From the NCBI GenBank assembly GCA_963697355.1, contig CAVONV010000007.1, forward strand, positions 62,001 through 126,000: 64,000 nt of DNA, given 5' to 3'. A model generated the notes under the pieces. It did no database searches. It was not told where the DNA came from and saw only the letters and a list, made by a program, of their open reading frames with translations. Position 1 is the first letter of the stretch; each line of letters begins with the position of its first letter. The DNA comes from CAVONV01 sp963697355. Lineage in GTDB: Bacteria > Acidobacteriota > Vicinamibacteria > Marinacidobacterales > DATDRI01. Both the position numbers and the translations under genes were made by a program. Positions 28,520 through 36,858 of the stretch are shown here, piece by piece.

Positions 28520-29697
28520 CAGCGGTCGATTTCTCCAAGAACGATATCGAGGCTGCCGATAATAGCAATGATATCGGCAATCAACGCTCCGCGAGCGATC
28601 TCGTCAAACAAGCTCATGGCCACGAAACAGGGAGACCTCCCTTTGACTCGGTAGGGCTTGAGTCCTCCATCACTGACCACATAGAAACCCAGCTCGCCCC
28701 GAGGTGCTTCAGTCCGGTAGTAGATCTCACCGACCTTGGGCTTGATTCTCTTGGGGACCTTCTCATGCACATTGCCTTCCGCAGGAAGACGGTCGAGCGC
28801 CTGGAGAACGATCTTCACGCTTTCCCGCATCTCCTGAACACGAACGTAGTAGCGGGACCAGCACGAGCCCACCGGACCGTGCCTGTCATCACCAATCGGG
28901 ACCTCGAACTCATAGTGCTCGTAGCCGCAGTAGGGGTCATCTTTGCGAACGTCCCACTTGATCCCGGACCCGCGTAGGTTGGGACCGCTCAACGCATAGT
29001 CAATAGCAAGTTCGGGAGTAATGATCCCGACGTTAGCGGTCCGCCTCGTGAAGATTTTGTTGAAGCTCAGAAGATCATCGATCTCGTTTACGACAGGCAA
29101 GAAGGACCGGACGAATTGTCGGCACTTCTCGACCCATCCATCGGGTAGATCGTGAGACACTCCGCCCACCCAATTGAAGTTGTAGAGCAGACGAGCACCT
29201 GACAGCCACTCGAACAAATCGAGGATACCCTCCCGCTCGCGGAAACAGTGAAGGAACGGCGTGAAGGCACCGATGTCCATTCCGAAGGTCCCAATGGCGA
29301 GAAGATGACTGGCAATGCGTTGCAGCTCGGCGACGATGACCCGGATAGTCTGGACGCGTTCGTTGACCTCGATACCCATGAGCTTCTCGACCGCAAGAAC
29401 GTAGGTTAGGCTGTTGCCCATAGACGCCACGTAGTCCAAGCGATCGGTGAAAGGGATGACCCCGACGTAGTCGAGGTTCTCGGCGTGCTTCTCGAAGTTG
29501 CGGTGGAGATAGCCGATGTGAGGCCGGGCCCTTTTGACGACTTCGCCGTCCGTCACGAGCTCGAGTCGAAGCACGCCATGGGTCGCCGGATGCTGCGGCC
29601 CCATGTTCAGAATCATCTCGTCATCTTCCAACTCTTCTACTCTGAACGAGTAGCTTTCGTCAGGAAGGACTTCGTACTGCTTCTGCTCTCTGCTCAT
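28519..29697 (-). CDS. nuoD: NADH-quinone oxidoreductase subunit D
   Basis: Quinone-site subunit (49-kDa homologue), 392 residues. Motifs: MGPQHPATHGVLRLEL, PHIGYLHRNFEKHAEN, FTDRLDYVASMGN and the C-terminal IIGSLDIVLGEIDR. NuoC is a separate gene upstream. The region between nuoD and nuoC (29698-29869) has no gene and carries TCTTGA/CTCGAG-type repeats. Confidence 0.97.
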   Translation of the reverse strand: MSREQKQYEVLPDESYSFRVEELEDDEMILNMGPQHPATHGVLRLELVTDGEVVKRARPHIGYLHRNFEKHAENLDYVGVIPFTDRLDYVASMGNSLTYVLAVEKLMGIEVNERVQTIRVIVAELQRIASHLLAIGTFGMDIGAFTPFLHCFREREGILDLFEWLSGARLLYNFNWVGGVSHDLPDGWVEKCRQFVRSFLPVVNEIDDLLSFNKIFTRRTANVGIITPELAIDYALSGPNLRGSGIKWDVRKDDPYCGYEHYEFEVPIGDDRHGPVGSCWSRYYVRVQEMRESVKIVLQALDRLPAEGNVHEKVPKRIKPKVGEIYYRTEAPRGELGFYVVSDGGLKPYRVKGRSPCFVAMSLFDEIARGALIADIIAIIGSLDIVLGEIDR

Positions 29698-29749
29698 CTT
29701 CTTTTGCTGACTGCTCGTCTGCCTAGCCTGTTTCTACGCTTTGCCATCT

Positions 29750-29865
29750 AATCCGGCTCTTTATTCTCGAGTACTTGAGTTCTCGAATTCTCGAGTTCTT
29801 TCTTTCAACTGCATCGGCTCTTGGCTCATTGGACCGAGTTCTTCATTCTTGATTTCTTGACTTCA
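29750..29865. repeat. Intergenic CTCGAG / TTCTTGA simple-sequence repeat
   Basis: The nuoC-nuoD gap is filled with variants of CTCGAGTACTTGAG, TTCTCGAATTCTCGAG and TTCTTGATTTCTTGA. Similar words recur at 33885-33912, 38230-38285 and 41103-41128. It interrupts an otherwise tight operon; no coding potential. Confidence 0.65.
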
Positions 29866-29869
29866 TTTG

Positions 29870-30409
29870 TTAATCAAACGGCCCCACGCCGATATCCTCA
29901 CCCTCTTGGGCACGTTCCACCATTTGTCTGAGCGGTTTAACGGGGATGCCATGCCACTCGTCCGGCCACTCCCAATCCTTGCGAAGGGGGTATCCCTCCC
30001 AATCATCCGGCAGGAAAATCCGACGTAGGTCGCTGTGGCCTTCGAAGAAGATTCCATATAGATCGAAGGCTTCCCTCTCATGCCAGTTCGCTGTCTTCCA
30101 GACAGACTCGACCGTCGCCACCTTGGGCTCCTCACGAGGAAGCTCCACCTTCACCACCAACCAGTGACGGTGCTTCAACGAAAAGAGGTGGTAGACCACC
30201 ATCATTTTGTTGTCGGCGGGGTAATCCACTCCAGAGAGGCAATGGAGCGTGTCGAAAGCCGATTCGGGCTCATCGCGCAACCAGACCATCACATCAACGA
30301 TGACGTCGAAATCGACGATAAGGTAAGGATCGCCCGCCTCGACATGAGCGAGCTCGACCTTTCCGGGAAATCTGGCTTCCAATTTCTGGTGGATGTCCGC
30401 AGTATTCAT
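29870..30409 (-). CDS. nuoC: NADH-quinone oxidoreductase subunit C
   Basis: 30-kDa-type subunit of the peripheral arm, about 179 residues from the ATG at 30409 (MNTADIHQKLEARFPG). The family signature is WHEREAFDLYGIFFEGHSDLRRIFLPDDW (shown across residues ~115-145: WHEREAFDLYGI then LRRIFLPDDWEGYPLRKD). It is two bases from nuoB. A longer upstream frame simply runs through nuoB. Confidence 0.95.
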   Translation of the reverse strand: MNTADIHQKLEARFPGKVELAHVEAGDPYLIVDFDVIVDVMVWLRDEPESAFDTLHCLSGVDYPADNKMMVVYHLFSLKHRHWLVVKVELPREEPKVATVESVWKTANWHEREAFDLYGIFFEGHSDLRRIFLPDDWEGYPLRKDWEWPDEWHGIPVKPLRQMVERAQEGEDIGVGPFD

Positions 30410-30411
30410 GG

Positions 30412-30924
30412 TCAAGCTGACTCCTGCTGACGGCCTTCCCTGGGATCGTCCATGAGCGACCGTTCCCGAATGACATCTTGTAGCTTCATGATCCCGTAGA
30501 GGAGCGCCTCCGGGCGCGGCGGACAACCCGGCACATAGACGTCCACGGGAATAATCTGATCGACACCTTTGACGACGTGATAGCCATATTGCCAGTAGGG
30601 ACCGCCATTGTTGGCGCAGCTCCCCATGGAGATGACGTATTTGGGCTCCGCCATCTGCTCGTACAAGCGCTTGACGCGAACACCCATCTTGTGGGTCACT
30701 GTGCCGGCCACAATCAGGAGGTCCGACTGCCGTGGAGTCGCCCGGGGTATCAATCCCAACCGGTCCCAATCGAAGCGACTCGCCCCTGCTGCCATCATTT
30801 CAATGGCGCAGCAGGCGAGACCAAAGACCATAGGAAAAAGGGAGGAAAGCCGAGCCCAGTTGACCACCTGATCCACTGTGGTCAGGGCGATGCGACTGTT
30901 TCCAATTGTCCTGATCAAATCCAT
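30412..30924 (-). CDS. nuoB: NADH-quinone oxidoreductase subunit B (cluster N2)
   Basis: Carries the terminal [4Fe-4S] cluster N2, 170 residues. Ligands are in FGLACCAIEMMA, MGSCANNGGPYWQYG and VYVPGCPPRPEALLYG. Located between nuoA (14-base gap) and nuoC. Confidence 0.97.
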   Translation of the reverse strand: MDLIRTIGNSRIALTTVDQVVNWARLSSLFPMVFGLACCAIEMMAAGASRFDWDRLGLIPRATPRQSDLLIVAGTVTHKMGVRVKRLYEQMAEPKYVISMGSCANNGGPYWQYGYHVVKGVDQIIPVDVYVPGCPPRPEALLYGIMKLQDVIRERSLMDDPREGRQQESA

Positions 30925-30938
30925 GCAGCCTTACCCCT

Positions 30939-31334
30939 TCAAGCAGCCTTCTGAGATGTCGTTGAAGCCCGGTCTTCCTCTCGCACCCACTCGAGGTCAC
31001 CTTTCGCCCAGAGATAGGCCAGACCCAGGCCGAGTATCGCGATGAAGATGAGTCCTTCGACGAATGCAAAGAGCCCAAGCTCCTTGAAAACCACTGCCCA
31101 GGGAAAAAGAAACACCGCCTCGACATCGAAAACGATGAACGCCAAAGCGAAGACGTAGAAGCGGATGTTGAATTGGACCCAGGCGTGACCCACAGGATTC
31201 TCACCGCACTCGTAAGACATGGTTTTTTCGGCGGAAGGCTTAGAAGGCCTTACAAGGCCGGCAACAATGAGAGTAACGCCGACGAAAACGAATCCGGCGA
31301 CAATGAGTAGCAAAACTCCCAAAAACTCTGCCAT
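30939..31334 (-). CDS. nuoA: NADH-quinone oxidoreductase subunit A
   Basis: First gene of the complex I cluster, 131 residues with three membrane helices. Signature: KTMSYECGENPVGHAWVQFNI followed by FYVFALAFIVFDVEAVFLFPW. The promoter should lie in the 322-bp region upstream. Confidence 0.95.
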   Translation of the reverse strand: MAEFLGVLLLIVAGFVFVGVTLIVAGLVRPSKPSAEKTMSYECGENPVGHAWVQFNIRFYVFALAFIVFDVEAVFLFPWAVVFKELGLFAFVEGLIFIAILGLGLAYLWAKGDLEWVREEDRASTTSQKAA

Positions 31335-31656
31335 CTCCCTGCTCTCTCGGAAATCAAACTCACATTATTGCGAACCCATCATGAGCCGGCAACCCCTCGA
31401 GATACTGCTTCCGAATCGGGGATCCCACCAGCGATCGACGGCCGCAGAGCAGGCAAGACACAAAGGCCGCCGGCTCGTCCAGACGTAAGGGCGAGGTATT
31501 ATAGCGAGGGGTCAATAGACGGGCAACATCAAATCTTTCATCGAGCTACAAGGATCCGGCACCGACCGGATTCGGTTCCAACTTTCCGAGAGGCTGCAAG
31601 GCTTGCAAGGTCGCGGTCGAGCTCTCGTGCTAGGATCGATTCACTGACACACGGAC
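31335..31656. other. Divergent intergenic region upstream of nuoA
   Basis: About 320 bp separating nuoA (minus) from a glycosyltransferase gene (plus). No gene is supported and I cannot pick a clear promoter, but both divergent promoters must be here. Confidence 0.5.
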
Positions 31657-32379
31657 ATGAAACTCTCTGTCATCATCCCGACCTTCGACGAAGCGGCAAT
31701 CTTGCCCCGCTCGCTCCGAGCTCTACCCCCCAAAGCCGAGGTCATCGTTGTCGACGGGCAAAGCCGGGACAACACCCCCGAGATTGCACGCCAGGGGGGA
31801 GCTCGAGTGATCAGGGCCAAGCGGGGCCGGGGTGCCCAAATGAACCTCGGGGTCAAGCAGTCGAGCGGTGATGTCCTCCTTTTCCTACACGCCGATTGTG
31901 TTCTTGGACCCAACGCCGGGCCGTCGATTGAGGCAGCCTTAGACGCACATGGAACAGTGGGAGGGTCATTCCGCCTTCACATCGACCACCCCCGTTGGAC
32001 CTACCGGCTCGTTGCCTCTGGGTCCAACTTCAGGGCTCGATTCTTCGGTCTGCCTTACGGGGACCAGGCCATCTTTGTACGCCGCTCGGACTTCGATGCG
32101 ATAGGTGGCTACCCTGAAGCCCCTCTCATGGAAGATGTGGTTCTGGTCCGACGCTTGAGGAAACGGGGGAAACTGGCCGCCATCAAGGAAACTGTCACCA
32201 CGGGGACGCGACACTGGGAACACCTGGGCCCATTGCTTACGACCCTACTCAACTGGGTGACGGTAGCGCTTTTCTTTGTGGGTGTTCCACCCACTCGACT
32301 CGCGCCGTGGTATCGACGTTTGAGAAAAGGAAAATCTGATGCCATACCAGAGCCGTACCTAGCGACAACTGAAGAATGA
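31657..32379 (+). CDS. TIGR04283-type family 2 glycosyltransferase
   Basis: Cytosolic or membrane-associated GT-A glycosyltransferase of 240 residues. Motifs: LSVIIPTFDEA, VIVVDGQSRDNT, FLHADCVLG (DxD-like) and FGLPYGDQAIFVRR, then PLMEDVVLVRRLRKRGK, which together mark the TIGR04283 group. One hydrophobic segment near the C-terminus (WVTVALFFVGV). Some members are linked to arsenosugar synthesis, but nothing nearby supports that here. Stand-alone gene. Confidence 0.87.
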   Translation: MKLSVIIPTFDEAAILPRSLRALPPKAEVIVVDGQSRDNTPEIARQGGARVIRAKRGRGAQMNLGVKQSSGDVLLFLHADCVLGPNAGPSIEAALDAHGTVGGSFRLHIDHPRWTYRLVASGSNFRARFFGLPYGDQAIFVRRSDFDAIGGYPEAPLMEDVVLVRRLRKRGKLAAIKETVTTGTRHWEHLGPLLTTLLNWVTVALFFVGVPPTRLAPWYRRLRKGKSDAIPEPYLATTEE

Positions 32380-32384
32380 AGGGC

Positions 32385-32445
32385 AAGTGGTTGGATCCTT
32401 TCTCCCTTCTCCTTTCTCCTTCCTACTTTATTCTTCTCTACTGCC
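32385..32445. repeat. Pyrimidine-rich intergenic repeat, related to the one at 46913-46990
   Basis: Between convergent genes, the plus strand reads GGATCC, then CTTTCTCCC/CTCCTTTCTCC steps, then CTTCCTACTTTATTCTTCTCT-like sequence. Its reverse complement closely matches 46913-46958, so this is a dispersed element. Confidence 0.65.
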
Positions 32446-32482
32446 ATGAGTCGCTCGTCTGAACTCAGGCGAGCGGCTTGAT

Positions 32483-33679
32483 CTACGTGTCACTCGTCAT
32501 GATGAACAGCGGCAATCCGTGCAAGGTCTTGTAGTTGGGCCGCAGTCTATCCGTGTTGTAGTACTTGTGCACATCCACAATTTTCTTCTTACCACTCACA
32601 GCATCGATCGGAACGTTGTCGTAGCGGCCGTGCCGCAGGCTGATGAGGCGCCCCGACTTTTTCGAGAGCACTAGGTCCAGAGCCAAGTTGCCAAAGGCCA
32701 TTGGGACGACCGAGTCAATGGCGTCGGGATCTCCACATCGTACCAAGTAGCCCAGACGCTGGTTCAAGATATTGATACGCTTCCCGTCGTTGAACTTCGG
32801 TGACAACTCCTTGAGCGCTGCCGCAACTTTGTCGCCTACGCCACCCAGCTTCTTGTGACCATACTGGTCTTTTTCCTCGCCCTCAAAAGACATCTCCGTC
32901 TCATGGGCCATCTTCGCACCTTCGGAAATCAAAGCGACCGCATATTTGCTGGGATGCCTGTTGCGATCTTCAATCAGAAGCTTGGCCAAGTGCTCCACCT
33001 CAAAATTGTGCTCAGGAATGACGCAGCGATCCGCGGCGCCCGCCATCGTCGGAAGCATGGCGGAAAAGCCTGCATAGCGTCCAAAGACCTCGATGACCAA
33101 CAGTCGCTCATGGGAGCCGGCCGTGGTCCGTAGCTTGTGGGTGAGCTCGATCGTGCGAGTCACGCAAGTGCTGAACCCGATGCAGTAGTCGGTGCCGGGA
33201 ACGTCATTGTCCATCGTTTTGGGAATGCCGACGACCTTCATTCCTTCCTCGTGGAGACGCTGTGCATAGCTCAGCGTGTCGTCCCCCCCGATGGGAATGA
33301 GGTAGTCGACGCCAAGAAACTCCAGGTTCTTGAGGACGGACTCCGTCACATCATTGATTTCATCAGTGTAGGTATCGCGGAGGTGCTTCGGCACTACACT
33401 CTTCGGGAGATGACTGGGACGGGTTCTGGAGGTATGGATGAAAGTGCCCCCCGTACGTCCCGCTCGATTGACGATCTCCTGAGTCAACGCATGCACGCAA
33501 TCACTATTGTCAGCGTCCTTGTCGGGAATCATCTCCACGAGCCCAGCCCAACCGCGTCTCAGGCCTAGTACACGATATCCTTCTCGTAGGGCACGAAAAG
33601 TAACCGCACGGATAGCCGGATTGAGTCCGGGGACGTCTCCCCCTCCGGTCAAGATTCCGATTGTGCCCTTGCAAGCCAT
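32483..33679 (-). CDS. 6-phosphofructokinase, pyrophosphate-type signature
   Basis: Phosphorylates fructose 6-phosphate (glycolysis), 398 residues. The donor-site motif reads PIGGDDTLSYA and the next loop VVGIPKTMDNDVPGTD. Asp in GGDD and Lys in PKT are the residues that in characterised enzymes favour PPi over ATP, where E. coli PfkA has GGDGS and PGT. Other conserved parts: GILTGGGDVPGLN, VIEVFGRYAGF. GGAGGAATGGAG lies before the ATG. A PPi-linked enzyme would make the reaction reversible and pairs logically with the membrane pyrophosphatase at the start of the window. Confidence 0.9.
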   Translation of the reverse strand: MACKGTIGILTGGGDVPGLNPAIRAVTFRALREGYRVLGLRRGWAGLVEMIPDKDADNSDCVHALTQEIVNRAGRTGGTFIHTSRTRPSHLPKSVVPKHLRDTYTDEINDVTESVLKNLEFLGVDYLIPIGGDDTLSYAQRLHEEGMKVVGIPKTMDNDVPGTDYCIGFSTCVTRTIELTHKLRTTAGSHERLLVIEVFGRYAGFSAMLPTMAGAADRCVIPEHNFEVEHLAKLLIEDRNRHPSKYAVALISEGAKMAHETEMSFEGEEKDQYGHKKLGGVGDKVAAALKELSPKFNDGKRINILNQRLGYLVRCGDPDAIDSVVPMAFGNLALDLVLSKKSGRLISLRHGRYDNVPIDAVSGKKKIVDVHKYYNTDRLRPNYKTLHGLPLFIMTSDT

Positions 33680-33919
33680 GTCTCCATTCCTCCTTGGTCT
33701 CGATGAGTCAGTTGGTGCGTATCAGATGGATTTCTCACTCTGACGCCGTAACCACATCCGGTGAGCACCAGAATTCGATCGCTAGAAGCGCCTTTTAGCA
33801 TAGTTCAGATGGCGCTCGAGATCGAAACTGAATTTGATTTTTTTTGTCCAAAGGCCGTCGTGGCGGTGATACTCTTGCGTTTTCGATTGGGTGAGTTCTC
33901 GAGTTCTTCAAGGTGTCTC

Positions 33920-34147
33920 ATGTTGGAATACTTACAACGAATTCCTTGGTCCGTCGTTATTTTGTTCTGCCTGACTCTAGGGTTGGCCCCGTTCACACCG
34001 CCTCATATCGTAGAAAAGCTGCGCATGCTGTTCCAAGGGAAACTGGTTCGACCGATCGATTGGTTCGACTTGTTGCTCCACAGCTTCCCCTGGATGATTT
34101 TGATTGCCAAACTCTCATTGAGTTTCGTCGGCACGAAGAAACCCTAG
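33920..34147 (+). CDS. Small two-helix membrane protein (often labelled RND transporter)
   Basis: 75 residues from the ATG at 33920: MLEYLQRIPWSVVILFCLTL, then GLAPFTPPHIVEKLRMLFQG, then a second membrane segment (SFPWMILIAKLSLSFVG). It matches a conserved family of tiny proteins that databases often call RND transporter, although it is far too small to be one. AAGGTG precedes the start. Function unknown. Confidence 0.75.
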   Translation: MLEYLQRIPWSVVILFCLTLGLAPFTPPHIVEKLRMLFQGKLVRPIDWFDLLLHSFPWMILIAKLSLSFVGTKKP

Positions 34148-34199
34148 GCGCAAGTGCCGAGACGGAGATCGGCGTCATTTCCGCCGAAGAGCAGGATAA

Positions 34200-35330
34200 C
34201 TAACGCGGACCGATGCGAAGGTTGGAGTAAATCGCACCAACCACGGACTCCACCCTCGACTGGATACCCAGCTCCACCCAATGGACATTGGGCTTGTAAG
34301 TCCGGCGGTAGCTCGTCCGGATGACCACCATTCCATCCAGATACACTCGGGCTTCATTGCCGCTGTCGGTTGGACCCCATTCTATACGCCACTGATAGGT
34401 CTGGTTCGGATTCCAATCCAAAAAATTGTACCCGTCATCATGCTGTTCGCCGTTGGCAATCCAGCGTATCCGGACGTAAGGACGGTTGTGGTTCGTGTCG
34501 AGTTTTTGGAGGTGAACCCTGTACGGATTGGCGCGGTAATCCCCTCTCGTGGGATCCCACATTCCGAAGAGCATGAAGTGATCCGCACTCAAGTTGGATT
34601 CACGGAGCCCCGAGTTGTTCCACTCGACGAAACCACTCTCGAGAGGTTGGACCTCATAGCGGATGTAGTCGGTTCGATGGACGACTTCCCACCCTTGTGA
34701 CGTGAACCGCCCGCCGTTGACCTCACCAATGGAGGATCCATTGGTGAGAGGATCGGAGACAGTCGCCACACCGCCCCCTGGAGTCGGAATGGGAACTTCC
34801 GGCGGCAGAGCCTGTGGGACCAGATTGAAGTTGGAGATGGGAGAGTAGGAGCTCTTGACATACCCAGCTTGGGCCCGGGCACGCCAAAAATACGTCCCCG
34901 CCTCAAGGGATTCGGGCACCTGCCAGGAGGTTTTTCCACCTTCTCCCTGCGAAATACCTGCCTCGGTAGCAATAACAGTTTGAAAGGTGTCGTCCGTCGC
35001 CACTTCAAAGGAGTAGGTCACCGGAAACTTGTCCCCCGTGGCCGAATTCGCCACAACCAATGTGGGACTCGTCTCCAAAACGTCGGTACCGGGGGATGGA
35101 CTCTCGATCTCCGGCGCGGAGACGCCCGTAGTGGGGGCGGGATAAGGTGTATTAAGAGAGCCTGCCGAGGAGGACGAGGAGGAGGAGGAGCTTTCGCTCG
35201 TTACGGTGCCCTCTTCGATTTCGCTCGAAGTTGGTAGCAGCTCATCGAGGAACCCGCATCCCACCGACGAGCCTAGGAGGGTTAGGGTCACCCAAGCGAC
35301 GATGCAAAATTTAAGAAGTGTCCGCATCAT
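34200..35330 (-). CDS. Ser-rich lipoprotein with Ig/FN3-like and C-terminal beta-sandwich domains
   Basis: About 376 residues. The start at 35330 is preceded by GAGGAGG. The signal ends at GSSVGC (lipobox), followed by a linker with nine consecutive serines. Residues about 75-175 look like an Ig/FN3-type domain (SFEVATDDTFQTVIATE, LEAGTYFWRARAQAG). The C-terminal 170 residues resemble a concanavalin-like sandwich (LFGMWDPTRGDYRANPYRV, NQTYQWRIEWGP, EARVYLDGMVV), a fold often used to bind carbohydrate. No enzyme motif is seen. It is next to the NamZ gene, so a cell-wall or glycan role is possible but inferred. Confidence 0.75.
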   Translation of the reverse strand: MMRTLLKFCIVAWVTLTLLGSSVGCGFLDELLPTSSEIEEGTVTSESSSSSSSSSAGSLNTPYPAPTTGVSAPEIESPSPGTDVLETSPTLVVANSATGDKFPVTYSFEVATDDTFQTVIATEAGISQGEGGKTSWQVPESLEAGTYFWRARAQAGYVKSSYSPISNFNLVPQALPPEVPIPTPGGGVATVSDPLTNGSSIGEVNGGRFTSQGWEVVHRTDYIRYEVQPLESGFVEWNNSGLRESNLSADHFMLFGMWDPTRGDYRANPYRVHLQKLDTNHNRPYVRIRWIANGEQHDDGYNFLDWNPNQTYQWRIEWGPTDSGNEARVYLDGMVVIRTSYRRTYKPNVHWVELGIQSRVESVVGAIYSNLRIGPR

Positions 35331-35519
35331 TGAAGAATCCCTCCTCGACAGGCGCGCTCCCATCCAATGTACCCGACGCTCAATGGGGCTTTCGGGACAA
35401 GGATAACCTACAACACTTCTAAAGTGATTTCAAGCCTTTATTGTATAAATACCTATTAAATATAGGAAAATTTGATTCTGACGATTTGGGACCACTATAT
35501 ATTGTGTCGCCTTGGTGGA

Positions 35520-36698
35520 CTAGCGGTACAGCAGGTGTGGTTTTCTTCTATCACAGAAGCTTGCGGTCTGATCTTTCCAACAGGCTTCGATCTCTTGGAG
35601 GGGTCTCCCCGCTTCAATCTGCGGCCGAACCTGGTCATTGCCTAACAGAATGTCGATGGGCAACCGCTCGGTCTCGTACTCGTACGGCGGCTCACTCCAT
35701 TTGAACTCCCCCGGCCAAAGTCGAACGAGAGCAGCGATGATCGCCAAACCCGTTCTGACGGGTCGGTAGGTGAGCCGATCCAAGACGTGCAGTTGAATGC
35801 CGCCGCAAATCGTTCCGGCATATTTGTGAAATGTGGGCTGGAAATAGAGCGCTCGGAAACCCACTCCCGGTAAGTCCTCATTTTCGAGCTCGGCAATGAG
35901 CCGGTAGGGCTCAACCCAAGGGGCGCCTACCATCTCAAAAGGACGTGTGGTACCGCGGCCCTCGGAGACATTGGCACCTTCCATTAGGCACATTCCTGGA
36001 TAAACGGTAGCGGTGTCGAGCGTAGGCATATTCGGAGAGGGCATCACCCAAGGTAGTCCCGTCTGGTCGTACCAAAGAGATCGTCTCCATCCCTTCATGG
36101 GCACCACGGTCAAGGGGCATCCGAGCCCGAACTCTTGCTTGAAAAACACGGCCAATTCACCCACCGTCATTCCATGGCGATTGGGGATCGCATGGAGCCC
36201 TACAAACGACCGGAAATTCTCTCCGATGAGATTGCCCTCGACGGCTTCCCCATTAATGGGATTGGGACGGTCGAGAACGATCATCTCGATTCCCGCCACA
36301 GCGCATTCCTCCATGGCTTTGGCCATCGTCCAGATGAACGTGTAATAGCGAGACCCGATATCTTGGATATCGAAGACAATGGCATCCAGCTCGCTCAGTA
36401 TTTCCAAGGTGGGAGCACGTATCGAGCCGTAGAGACTCACCACCGGAAGACCGGTGCGAGGGTCGAGGTCATCCCCGAGCTCGATTTGATCTTGGGCGAA
36501 TCCTCTCAATCCGTGCTCCGGTCCGAAAAGGACGACGATCCGGGCGTCGGGCAGCTCATGTAGGACATCGACCGCATGACGCAAATTGGAATCGATGGAT
36601 GAAGGATTGGCGATGAGCCCCAAGCGCTTGCCTCGGACACAGTCGGTTCGATCCTCCAGCAAGCGGTCGAGACCCGTCACGACGGATTGGTGCACCAC
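35520..36698 (-). CDS. namZ: Exo-beta-N-acetylmuramidase NamZ family (DUF1343)
   Basis: 392 residues matching DUF1343/NamZ, enzymes that remove terminal MurNAc during peptidoglycan turnover. Motifs: LIANPSSIDSNLRHAVDVL, VVLFGPEHGLRG, IVFDIQDIGSRYYTFIWTM, VLDRPNPINGEAVEG, LPWVMPSPNMPTLDTA, EGANVSEGRGTTRPFE. No clear signal peptide is seen at this start, although many relatives are exported; the start may be further upstream or the enzyme may be cytosolic. Confidence 0.9.
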   Translation of the reverse strand: MVHQSVVTGLDRLLEDRTDCVRGKRLGLIANPSSIDSNLRHAVDVLHELPDARIVVLFGPEHGLRGFAQDQIELGDDLDPRTGLPVVSLYGSIRAPTLEILSELDAIVFDIQDIGSRYYTFIWTMAKAMEECAVAGIEMIVLDRPNPINGEAVEGNLIGENFRSFVGLHAIPNRHGMTVGELAVFFKQEFGLGCPLTVVPMKGWRRSLWYDQTGLPWVMPSPNMPTLDTATVYPGMCLMEGANVSEGRGTTRPFEMVGAPWVEPYRLIAELENEDLPGVGFRALYFQPTFHKYAGTICGGIQLHVLDRLTYRPVRTGLAIIAALVRLWPGEFKWSEPPYEYETERLPIDILLGNDQVRPQIEAGRPLQEIEACWKDQTASFCDRRKPHLLYR

Positions 36699-36858
36699 AC
36701 CGAAAGCCTATGACCGCCCAAGCCCTTGGCGCAACTCCAACCAGATCTCTAGTCCTGCTCGCTTGTTGGGCTTGAAAAAATCTCCATCTTCTGATTCACT
36801 CACACCTCGTCCTCGAAGCCGCAACCAACAGTTCACACACTACCAAGAAAGTTAGCAA

